In this document: positions 42,163 to 48,901 of the stretch, in pieces
How positions within the stretch are numbered: the first letter of the stretch is position 1
Layout of the letters: every line of letters begins with the position of its first letter
From: Asaia bogorensis
Lineage (GTDB): Bacteria; Pseudomonadota; Alphaproteobacteria; Acetobacterales; Acetobacteraceae
Assembly: GCA_945897825.1 (NCBI GenBank)
Contig: CAMDGX010000029.1
Location: 1 to 48,901 of the forward strand
Length of the DNA: 48,901 bases
Direction of reading: 5' to 3'
The notes under the pieces: model-generated
Database searches by the model: none
What the model was told of the DNA's origin: nothing
The model's input: the letters and a program-made list of their open reading frames with translations, nothing else
Made by a program: the position numbers and the translations under genes

Positions 42163-43182
42163 ATGTCGGATTCACTCGTTGAACAAGTACGCTTGTCGCT
42201 GCTGCGTGTTCAGCAATTCGACGTGCGCTCGCTTGCTCAGACTGGACGACTCGGATCTGAATTGAACTTTGAAGAGGCGGTACAACCCGCTTCACGCATA
42301 GCGAATCTGTTTCGACAGATACCCGATCAGTATCTTTCCGAATTTCCGGACACGCATCTAAACGATATACGCAACGAATCAAATTCGTTTTATAATTTGC
42401 TCGAAGAAATTACAAAATTTGACGTCAGCTCAAGCGATGCATTTGGAAGACGCCAAAATTATATTAACACTATGAATCAAAACTATACGAATTATTTCAA
42501 TAAACTGAACTCTGTTATATCTTATGGCTCTTCCCGCCTGAAAGATTATTCAGCGCTTGAGCGAGATGCACGCTCTGCAATGCAGGCCGCCAAGGACCGC
42601 GCTGAAGAGATTGCCCAAGTTCTAGATGTTCATCGAGCCGATGCTGAACGAATTCTAAGCGATGTTCGAAAGACTGCTGCTGAACAAGGGGTTTCACAAC
42701 AAGCCGTCTATTTTCGGGATGAAAGCATAAACCACGAAGAAGAAGCTACGACTTGGCAGAAACGAACTCTTATAGTTGCTGAATCTTTAGTTATTTATGC
42801 TGCATTCTCCGCATTCTTACACAAATTAGATTTCATCAAGCCAGAAAATATGTACGAGACAATACAGCTTGGCATCAGTAAATTTTTGATTTTTTCTGTT
42901 ATTGCGTATATATTGTTTCTCTGCGCCAAGAATTTTCTTTCTCATAAGCACAACTCTGTCGTGAATAAACATAGACAGAATGCCCTCCTCACATTTAAGG
43001 CATTGACAGACGCCGCACTTGGCGAAGAGCGGCGAGATATCGTCTTGACGTATGCAGCAGCGTGTATTTTTTCTCCTCAGGACACAGGTTACATCAAGCC
43101 AGGTAGCAACAACGAACTCCCAAGCAACATTATACAGTCTATACCTAAAATATCGTCGTCCTCTAGCCAAACTGGGGCCTGA
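42163..43182 (+). CDS. AT-rich orphan gene: membrane protein with coiled-coil region, unknown function
   Basis: A 339-residue protein not assignable to a named family. The N-terminal ~190 residues are predicted helical and charged, with coiled-coil-like heptads (about 120-175, ALERDARSAMQAAKDRAEEI). Two membrane helices follow (about 203-225 and 238-260), then a cytoplasmic tail with HRQNALLTFKALTDAALGEE and AAACIFSPQDTGYIKPG. From memory, tails of this kind occur in uncharacterised accessory proteins, but I cannot verify this. Base composition is about 40-45% GC and falls below 30% in places, against about 70% around it. This is a clear sign of transfer. The ATG at 42163 follows an in-frame TAG; AGGAGG at 42132-42137 is too far to be its normal ribosome binding site. 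Confidence 0.8.
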   Translation: MSDSLVEQVRLSLLRVQQFDVRSLAQTGRLGSELNFEEAVQPASRIANLFRQIPDQYLSEFPDTHLNDIRNESNSFYNLLEEITKFDVSSSDAFGRRQNYINTMNQNYTNYFNKLNSVISYGSSRLKDYSALERDARSAMQAAKDRAEEIAQVLDVHRADAERILSDVRKTAAEQGVSQQAVYFRDESINHEEEATTWQKRTLIVAESLVIYAAFSAFLHKLDFIKPENMYETIQLGISKFLIFSVIAYILFLCAKNFLSHKHNSVVNKHRQNALLTFKALTDAALGEERRDIVLTYAAACIFSPQDTGYIKPGSNNELPSNIIQSIPKISSSSSQTGA

Positions 43183-43212
43183 GAATGCTGAGTTTCATTC
43201 CACTTGAGCCGC

Positions 43213-44292
43213 TTACAGTACCCCTCTATATTCTTTAATCGCCTTCACCAGCAGGTCATGCGGCAACGCATGGATCACCCGCCCGTCCCGCCCGTGCATC
43301 GTCTCCGCCGCGCACATCGCGTTGAGGATGGCTTCTTCCGTCGCTTCCGCCGCCGCCTGGAACAGGTTGGTCATCGCTTCCGGCGCCAGCATCTTCACAT
43401 CGCTCACCGGATCGCCCTGCCGCACCCGGTTGCCCGTCGAGAACGCGATGAAGATATCCCCGCTCCCGTTCCCGCCAATGCCGCCCACCCACGCCAACCC
43501 CGTCGTCGCCCGCCGCGCCAGCCGCTGGCACTGGATCGGCAGCAGCGGCGCATCCGTCGCCAGCACCACGATGATGCTCCCCGCTTCCCTGGGAACCGTG
43601 CGATGCGTCGGCACGACATCGGGCCCGATCATCCGCCCCACCGGCACCCCGTCCACCCGGAACAGCTCGCGCGACCCGTAGTTGCTCTGCACCAGCGCGC
43701 CGACCGTCCACCCGTCCACCACGCGCGACGCCGTTCCCGTGCCGCCCTTGAACTCGTGCGTGATCATCCCGGTCCCGCCGCCGACACTCCCCTCCGGCAC
43801 CGGCCCCGACTGCGCCGCCTCGATCGCCTGGATCGCCAGGTCCATCGTCACCGGAAACCGCTCGCTCTCCGAAAGCCACCCGTCATAGGTCTCGGCGGCC
43901 ACCGGCAGGTGGAAATTCTGCGTCGCCCCCGCCTTCAGCGCGGCGGCCGAGATCGCATCGCGCACGATCCCCACGCTCCAGGTATTGGTGATGCAGATCG
44001 GCGCCCCCAGCAGCCCCTGCTCGGCGATCCACGGAATCCCCGTCATCTCGCCGTTGCCGTTGAAGGAATGCGTGCCGGCGAAGCAGTATTCCTGCCAGAT
44101 CTCCTCCCCCCGCGGCCAGATCGCCGTCACCCCGGTCCGCACCACATGCGGCGCATCGGCGACCAGCGTCGCCACCCCCACCTTCACCCCGGCCACGTCG
44201 GTGATCGCATTCCACCGCCCGGTCGGCAGCAACCCCGTCGAAATCCCCAAGTCCCGAAGCCGCGCCCGCGCCATCCCGATTGCCTCCGCCAT
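43213..44292 (-). CDS. P1-family peptidase (DmpA/BapA-like aminopeptidase)
   Basis: Self-processing N-terminal nucleophile hydrolase of 359 residues, related to the L-aminopeptidase D-Ala-esterase/amidase DmpA and to beta-peptidyl aminopeptidases. The processing site matches DmpA: Gly238-Ser239 in EAGSIIVVLATDAPLLP, where Ser239 becomes the N-terminal nucleophile of the beta chain. Upstream landmarks include NAITDVAGVKVG (28-39) and the glycine-rich GSVGGGTGM. The ATG at 44292 has AGGA upstream; an ATG at 44274 (MARARLRDLG) has a better GGAGG and may be the real start. It faces the AT-rich gene, with 30 bases between the stops, and is divergent from a VOC gene. Confidence 0.88.
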   Translation of the reverse strand: MAEAIGMARARLRDLGISTGLLPTGRWNAITDVAGVKVGVATLVADAPHVVRTGVTAIWPRGEEIWQEYCFAGTHSFNGNGEMTGIPWIAEQGLLGAPICITNTWSVGIVRDAISAAALKAGATQNFHLPVAAETYDGWLSESERFPVTMDLAIQAIEAAQSGPVPEGSVGGGTGMITHEFKGGTGTASRVVDGWTVGALVQSNYGSRELFRVDGVPVGRMIGPDVVPTHRTVPREAGSIIVVLATDAPLLPIQCQRLARRATTGLAWVGGIGGNGSGDIFIAFSTGNRVRQGDPVSDVKMLAPEAMTNLFQAAAEATEEAILNAMCAAETMHGRDGRVIHALPHDLLVKAIKEYRGVL

Positions 44293-44401
44293 GCCGATCC
44301 TGCCCGATCTTCCCCCAACGGCCGCACGCTGGCCAGCACCCGCCGCCTGCTTTTCAGGAACCGGCGCAGTGGCTAGGGTCGCAAATCAAGGGAGAGGGCC
44401 A

Positions 44402-44797
44402 ATGCTGAACTACATCACGATCGGCGCCAACAACCTGGAGCGCTCGGGTCGCTTCTACGCCGCGATCCTCGTACCGCTCGGCTACACCACGAACGAGTTC
44501 CCCACCGGCATCGAGTTCGCCCCGGCGCAGCCGAACGGCGCCGGCACCGTCTACGTCACCAGGCCGTTCGACGGCGCGGAAGCCACCGTCGGCAACGGCT
44601 CCATGGCGGCCTTCCAGGCGCCGACGCGCGCACTGGTGCGAAGCCTCCACGCCGCAGCCCTCGCCGCCGGCGGCACCGACGACGGCGCCCCCGGCCTGCG
44701 CCCCCAGTACAGCGAGCATTTCTTCGTCGGCTACCTCCGCGACCCCGTGGGCAACAAGGTCGCGCTGTTCTGCGCGGACCCCGCCGAGAGCGACTGA
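44402..44797 (+). CDS. VOC-family protein
   Basis: A 131-residue glyoxalase/bleomycin-resistance fold protein. It has the family pattern ITIGANNLERSGRFYAAILV at the N-terminus, two repeated modules, and a C-terminal YSEHFFVGYLRDPVGNKVAL strand with the expected metal-binding region. In this branch the first histidine is replaced (YITIG), so metal binding may differ from glyoxalase I. The start ATG follows GGGAGAGG. It precedes the crotonase gene by 36 bases on the same strand. Confidence 0.83.
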   Translation: MLNYITIGANNLERSGRFYAAILVPLGYTTNEFPTGIEFAPAQPNGAGTVYVTRPFDGAEATVGNGSMAAFQAPTRALVRSLHAAALAAGGTDDGAPGLRPQYSEHFFVGYLRDPVGNKVALFCADPAESD

Positions 44798-44833
44798 CCG
44801 CCGCCGCCCGCCATCCACCAGAGGACCCACGCC

Positions 44834-45646
44834 ATGGACGCCGCCATCGACATCGCCCTGCCCACCGACCGCGTCATCGCCCGCATCGAGGGCGCCGTCG
44901 GCTGGCTCACCTTCAACAACCCCGCCCGCCGCAACGCCATGAGCCAGGAGATGTGGGAAGCCGTCCCGCTGGCCTTCGACCGCTTCGAGGCCGACCCCAA
45001 TGTCCGCGTCATCGTGCTGAAGGGCGCCGGCGACAAGGCCTTCGTCGCGGGGGCCGATATCAGCCAGTTCAACGAACTCCGCTCCTCCCCCGAAACCGTC
45101 GCCAAATACGACGGCATCTCGGATGAAGCGAGCCGCCGCATCGCCCGCTCCCCCAAGCCGACCATCGCCATGATCCACGGCTTCTGCATCGGCGGCGGCG
45201 TCGGCATCGCCGTCTGCTGCGACATGCGCATCGCCAGCGAGGGCGCGAAATTCGGCGTCCCCGCCACCCGCCTCGGCCTCGGCTACGGCCCCTCCGGCGT
45301 CAAGCGCCTCATGGACCTCGTCGGCCCCAGCCACGTGAAGGAAATCTTCTACACCGCCCGCCACTTCACCGCCGACGAGGCCAAGGGCATGGGCCTCGTC
45401 AACCGCGTCCTGCCCGAGGGCGAACTGGAATCCTACGTCCGCGCCTACTGCGCCACCATCGCCGACAACGCGCCGATGACCATGCTCGCCGTCAAGCGCA
45501 CCGTCGACGAACTCCTCACCCTCTCGCCGAACGCCAACCTCGAAGAAGCCGACCGCCTCGTCGCCGCCTGCTTCGCCAGCGAGGACTACGTCGAGGGCCG
45601 CACCGCCTTCATGGAAAAGCGCAAGCCGGTCTTCAAGGGCCGCTGA
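44834..45646 (+). CDS. Enoyl-CoA hydratase/isomerase (crotonase) family protein
   Basis: Cytoplasmic acyl-CoA enzyme of 270 residues. The oxyanion-hole segments are clear: DKAFVAGADISQF (about 67-79) and the CIGGGVGIAVCCDMRIAS region beginning near residue 118. The position that carries the first catalytic glutamate in true hydratases (usual pattern FGxPE) reads FGVPATRLGLGYGPSG, with alanine instead. A later glutamate (HVKEIFYTARHF) is kept. It may therefore be an isomerase, a thioesterase-like member or another crotonase reaction rather than a normal hydratase. AGAGGA lies upstream of the ATG. Its 3' end overlaps the convergent acyltransferase gene by 14 bases. Confidence 0.86.
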   Translation: MDAAIDIALPTDRVIARIEGAVGWLTFNNPARRNAMSQEMWEAVPLAFDRFEADPNVRVIVLKGAGDKAFVAGADISQFNELRSSPETVAKYDGISDEASRRIARSPKPTIAMIHGFCIGGGVGIAVCCDMRIASEGAKFGVPATRLGLGYGPSGVKRLMDLVGPSHVKEIFYTARHFTADEAKGMGLVNRVLPEGELESYVRAYCATIADNAPMTMLAVKRTVDELLTLSPNANLEEADRLVAACFASEDYVEGRTAFMEKRKPVFKGR

Positions 45647-47552
45647 TCGCCTCGCCCAGGAACCGATCCCGCGCCATCAGCCGCACCACGGCGGCCGACC
45701 CGGCGCGGGTCAGGTGCCCATAGTCGAACTGCAGCGGCGCCCCGTCCTCGGCCCGCTCCAGGCACCGCCCCTCCGCGCACAACAGCTCCTGCAACGACAC
45801 GTAGCGGACTGCCCCTCCCTTTGGCCGCCCCGCCAGCGCCGCCCGCAGCGCCTGGTCCAGCGCCCGCTGCCCCGCGATCTGCCGCGACGCCGCGAAATCC
45901 GGCTCCCCGCGCAGCATCCCCTTCGCCAGCAACTCCGGCAGCGCGCCGTGATACATCACCACCGGCCCGACCACCGTCACCGCGTGCCCCATCCGCTCCA
46001 GCGCATCCAGCGTCGCCCCCAGCGGCGCCACATCCCCCGGCTTCCACGCCGCCGCCAGGATCACCCGGTCCAGCTGCAACCGCGGCAACACCTCGCCGAA
46101 CATCCGCGCCTTCATCTCCCCACAGCGCGGCGACCCCGGCGGCGTCCCCCCCTCCACCAGCGGCCGGCAGCCAGACCCGGTGGCAATCAGGAAATTCACC
46201 CCCGGCAACACTGCCCGCAGCCCCGAAACCAGGTGGTCGGCATGGCTGTCCCCGAACAGCAGCACGTTCGGCCGCGCCGCATCGGTGCGCAGGCACGCCG
46301 CCTCGTCCAGCCCCGGCGCCAACCCGCCCAACCCCACGAAGCACGCCGGCAGCGAGGGGTCCCCCGCCGGCGGCACCAGATGCGCCGCCGTCGCCGCCAC
46401 GGCACTCGGGAACCGCCCCGGCACGCCGTTGGCCAGCACCACCAGCCCCCCCGCCAGCGCCGCCACCGCCCCGCCCCCGATCGCGAACCGGAACGCCGCC
46501 GGCCGCGTCGCCATCACCCACCCTTCCCGGAACGGCCGCTCCACGAACCGCCAGGTCAGCCACGCCAGCACCAGCCCCACCCCGATCACCGCCAGCTTGT
46601 CCACCATCCCCACCGCGCTGAACTGGAAATCCAGCGCCGACTTGAACACGATCAGCGGCCAGTGCCACAGGTACAGCGAGTACGAGATCTTCCCCACCAG
46701 CACCACCGGCCCCAGCGCCAGCAACCGCCCGGTCAGCGAAACCCCGCCATCCCGCCCCGCCAGGATGATCGCCGCCGCCCCCAGGCACGGCGGCACCGCC
46801 GCCCACCCCGGAAACGGCGTCGCCGCCGTGTAGGTGAGGCAGGCGACCAGGATCATCCCCAGCCCCGCCGCCGCCACCCCCTCGCGCACCAGCCACCCCG
46901 CCCTCGTCGCCCCCCACGGCAGCCGCACAAACGGCAGCGCGATCAACCCGCCCAGCGCCAGCTCCCACGCCCGCGTGTGCAACAGATAGAACGCGGTACT
47001 CGGCGTCGCCCCAACCCCATGCACCGCCAGCGCCAGCGACCCCGCCACCACCCCGGCGATCACCCACCCCAGCCGCGCCCCCATCCGGTGCGCCACCATC
47101 AGCAGCACCGGCCAGACGACGTAGAACTGCTCCTCCACCCCCAGCGACCACGTATGCAGCAGCGGCGCCGTCTTCAGCGTGTCGTCGAAATAGCTCGACT
47201 GCGTCCAGAACAGGATGTTCGACACCGACAGCGCGGCGGCCAGCATCGACCCGCCGAAATGCTCCATCCGCGTCGGCAGCAGCAGCCACCACGCCGCCGC
47301 CGCACTCGCCGCCAGCACGAAATACAGCGCCGGCAAAATCCGCCGGATGCGCCGCTCATAGAACCGCGCCAGCGAGAACCGCCCCGCCGCCAGGTCCTTC
47401 AGGATGATCGAGGTGATCAGGTAGCCGGAGATCACGAAAAATACATCGACCCCGACATACCCGCCCGGAATCCGGCTGATCTCGGCATGGAACGCGAACA
47501 CCACCAGCACGGCCACGGCGCGAAGGCCGTCGATATCAGGACGGTAGGTCAC
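45633..47552 (-). CDS. Acyltransferase 3 / SGNH-domain membrane protein (OafA/OatA-like)
   Basis: Membrane O-acyltransferase of 639 residues. The N-terminal half (about 1-370) has roughly ten helices with the acyltransferase-3 hallmarks YRPDIDGLRAVAVL at the start, the catalytic-type FHAEI, GGYVGVDVFFVISGYLIT and RRIRRILPALY. The C-terminal half is an extracytoplasmic SGNH domain with block I LLFGDSHADHL and block V-like DYGHLTRAGS. Such enzymes O-acetylate polysaccharide, LPS or peptidoglycan. I use the GTG at 47552 (giving MTYRPDIDGLRA, the normal family start), not the longer TTG frame. It is the second of two tandem paralogues. Confidence 0.88.
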   Translation of the reverse strand: MTYRPDIDGLRAVAVLVVFAFHAEISRIPGGYVGVDVFFVISGYLITSIILKDLAAGRFSLARFYERRIRRILPALYFVLAASAAAAWWLLLPTRMEHFGGSMLAAALSVSNILFWTQSSYFDDTLKTAPLLHTWSLGVEEQFYVVWPVLLMVAHRMGARLGWVIAGVVAGSLALAVHGVGATPSTAFYLLHTRAWELALGGLIALPFVRLPWGATRAGWLVREGVAAAGLGMILVACLTYTAATPFPGWAAVPPCLGAAAIILAGRDGGVSLTGRLLALGPVVLVGKISYSLYLWHWPLIVFKSALDFQFSAVGMVDKLAVIGVGLVLAWLTWRFVERPFREGWVMATRPAAFRFAIGGGAVAALAGGLVVLANGVPGRFPSAVAATAAHLVPPAGDPSLPACFVGLGGLAPGLDEAACLRTDAARPNVLLFGDSHADHLVSGLRAVLPGVNFLIATGSGCRPLVEGGTPPGSPRCGEMKARMFGEVLPRLQLDRVILAAAWKPGDVAPLGATLDALERMGHAVTVVGPVVMYHGALPELLAKGMLRGEPDFAASRQIAGQRALDQALRAALAGRPKGGAVRYVSLQELLCAEGRCLERAEDGAPLQFDYGHLTRAGSAAVVRLMARDRFLGEAISGP

Positions 47553-47621
47553 AATGGCGCGCTCCGAATATCCCACCGTATCGTCCCCCCCAGCCGCGCG
47601 CAATCCGCATCGGCCGCCCCG

Positions 47622-48901
47622 CTACTCCCCCTGCCCCGCCCCGCCCCAGGGCAATGCCCCGGCCGCCACCAGGCGCCGCGCCACCGCCCGCGACCCCGAA
47701 GCCGTCAGGTGCGACCGGTCGTACTGCAGCGGCAACCCGTCATCCGCCCGCTCCACGCACCCGCCCTCCCCGCACAACAGCGCCAGCAGCGACACATACC
47801 GCCCCCCCGCCGCCTCCACCGCCGCGCGCAACGGCCCGTCCATCGCCTCGTGGTCCCGCCGCCGGCTGCCCCCCGCCAGCCCTGGATCCCCCCGCACCAT
47901 CCCGTTGGCCAGCAAGTCCGGCAGCGCCGCGCGATACCGCACGATCGGCCCCAGCACAGTCACCGCATGCCCCTGCCGCACCAGTGCCGCCACCGTCGCC
48001 CCCAGCGCCGCCTCGTCCCCCAGCTGCCATGCCGAAGCCAGGATCACCCCGTCCAGCCGCACGCGCGGCAACCACGCCCCGAACACCTCCGCCCGCATCG
48101 CCGCGCACCCGCCCGCCGGCCCTGGCCCCGCGCCCAGCAGCGGCCGGCACGCCGCCCCCGCCGCCAGGATGACATTCACCCCCGGCATCGCCTCCGCCAG
48201 CCCCGGCAACAGATGCCCGGCATGGCTGTCGCCCAGCAGCGCCACGTTCCGCCGCCGGGGCTCAATCCGCAGGCACCGCGCCGTGTCATACGGCGCCGCC
48301 CACTCCGTCGCCTGGATGAAGCAGTCCTGCTCCGGCGGCACATACCCGGTGGTCGCCGCCGTCGCCACCACGTCCGGCGCGAACCGGCCCGGCGCCCCGT
48401 CCGAAGCCGCCAGCCCCACCCCAACCGCCACCGCCGCCACCGTCCCCACCGCCGCCCCGCCGAAGGCCAACCGCCGCCCCGCCAGCACCCGCCCCACCCG
48501 GAACGGCTGCTCCACGAATCGCCACGTCAGCCATGCCAGCCCAAGGCTGACGGCCATCACCGCCAAGGTATCCAGCCGCGACCCGCCCCCCAGGGTCAGC
48601 CCATGCCCGTTGCGCGCCACCAGCAGCGGCCAGTGCCACAAGTACAATGAGAACGAGATCCGCCCGACCATCACGGCCGGCGCCGCCGACAGCACCCGCC
48701 CCACGACCGTCCGCCCCCCCTCCATCCCCGCCAGGATCACCAGCACCGCCCCCCCGCACGGCACCAGCATCCCCGCGCCGGCCAGCGCCATGCCGCCGTG
48801 GAGCCCCGTCACCGTCAGCCCGATCATCCCGAGCCCCAATGCAGCCGCTCCCTCCCGCACCCATCGCCCACCCGCCCCCTGGGCCCACGGCAACCGCACC
48901 A
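47622..48901 (-). CDS. Second acyltransferase 3 / SGNH-domain protein, cut by the window edge
   Basis: Paralogue of the preceding gene. The 425 visible residues cover the last helices of the acyltransferase-3 domain (SFSLYLWHWPLLVAR, LAWLTWRFVEQPFR) and the complete SGNH domain with LLGDSHAGHLLPG and YDRSHLTASGS. The start lies beyond base 48901. The stop is 69 bases upstream of the GTG of the next gene on the same strand, so the two are likely co-transcribed. Two such enzymes may acylate different positions or substrates of one surface glycan. Confidence 0.87.
   Translation of the reverse strand, partial: VRLPWAQGAGGRWVREGAAALGLGMIGLTVTGLHGGMALAGAGMLVPCGGAVLVILAGMEGGRTVVGRVLSAAPAVMVGRISFSLYLWHWPLLVARNGHGLTLGGGSRLDTLAVMAVSLGLAWLTWRFVEQPFRVGRVLAGRRLAFGGAAVGTVAAVAVGVGLAASDGAPGRFAPDVVATAATTGYVPPEQDCFIQATEWAAPYDTARCLRIEPRRRNVALLGDSHAGHLLPGLAEAMPGVNVILAAGAACRPLLGAGPGPAGGCAAMRAEVFGAWLPRVRLDGVILASAWQLGDEAALGATVAALVRQGHAVTVLGPIVRYRAALPDLLANGMVRGDPGLAGGSRRRDHEAMDGPLRAAVEAAGGRYVSLLALLCGEGGCVERADDGLPLQYDRSHLTASGSRAVARRLVAAGALPWGGAGQGE

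Noticed and set aside
42113-42382. An 89-codon minus-strand frame over the start of the AT-rich gene
   Set aside because: It is antisense to the better-supported + strand gene, lacks a ribosome binding site and has no recognisable pattern.

Overview
The window is about 70% GC by eye. It has very high third-position GC, HWE-type signalling, many solute-binding proteins of the dipeptide/nickel ABC family with twin-arginine signals, and repeated poly-A/poly-T intergenic dyads. This points to an alphaproteobacterium, most likely Acetobacteraceae. I see about 40 protein genes, mostly transport and small-molecule catabolism. I see no tRNA, rRNA, CRISPR array or recognisable insertion sequence.

Layout. 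306-6040 (+): a five-gene Dpp/Opp-type ABC importer (binding protein, two permeases, two separate ATPases), split between its ATPase genes by repeat copy A. 6170-8384: an EamA permease (-) divergent from an MFS transporter (+). 8386-20865 (all -): a likely catabolic operon, read from right to left: tcuA, tcuB, a second ABC importer (binding protein, two permeases, one fused double ATPase), a flavin/Baeyer-Villiger type monooxygenase, then a large hybrid HWE sensor kinase. 20993-22462 (+): beta-propeller lactonase and DUF1330 protein, then a truncated GNAT remnant. 22638-28068: small unknown genes, a 2-hydroxyacid dehydrogenase divergent from a PfkB-type sugar kinase, an orphan binding protein, and a divergent carbamoyltransferase-fold protein. 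28162-33577 (+): amidohydrolase, CobW-like GTPase, TauE/SafE permease, Gfo/Idh/MocA oxidoreductase, methyltransferase. 33690-37582 (-): amidase, MFS, carboxymuconolactone decarboxylase family protein and PcaD-like hydrolase in one tight operon. 37849-42009 (+): ABM-domain protein, N-formylglutamate amidohydrolase family, a glycine-rich beta-roll protein followed by a PEP-CTERM protein, a VOC protein and a cupin. 42163-43182 (+): one strongly AT-rich gene of unknown function, clearly foreign in composition. 43213-48901: P1 peptidase (-), VOC protein (+), crotonase (+), and two tandem acyltransferase-3/SGNH proteins (-), the second cut by the window edge.

The most unusual structure is a family of five 116-121 bp intergenic elements (near 4910, 6049, 31489, 33565 and 37659). 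Each has two self-complementary A/T-rich arms that are also inverted repeats of each other, so each can form either two local hairpins or one long hairpin. The right hairpin shows compensatory changes between copies. All five lie in the same orientation and sit within a few bases of gene ends. The second point of interest is the AT-rich membrane/coiled-coil gene at 42163-43182, a candidate accessory (possibly defence) gene.
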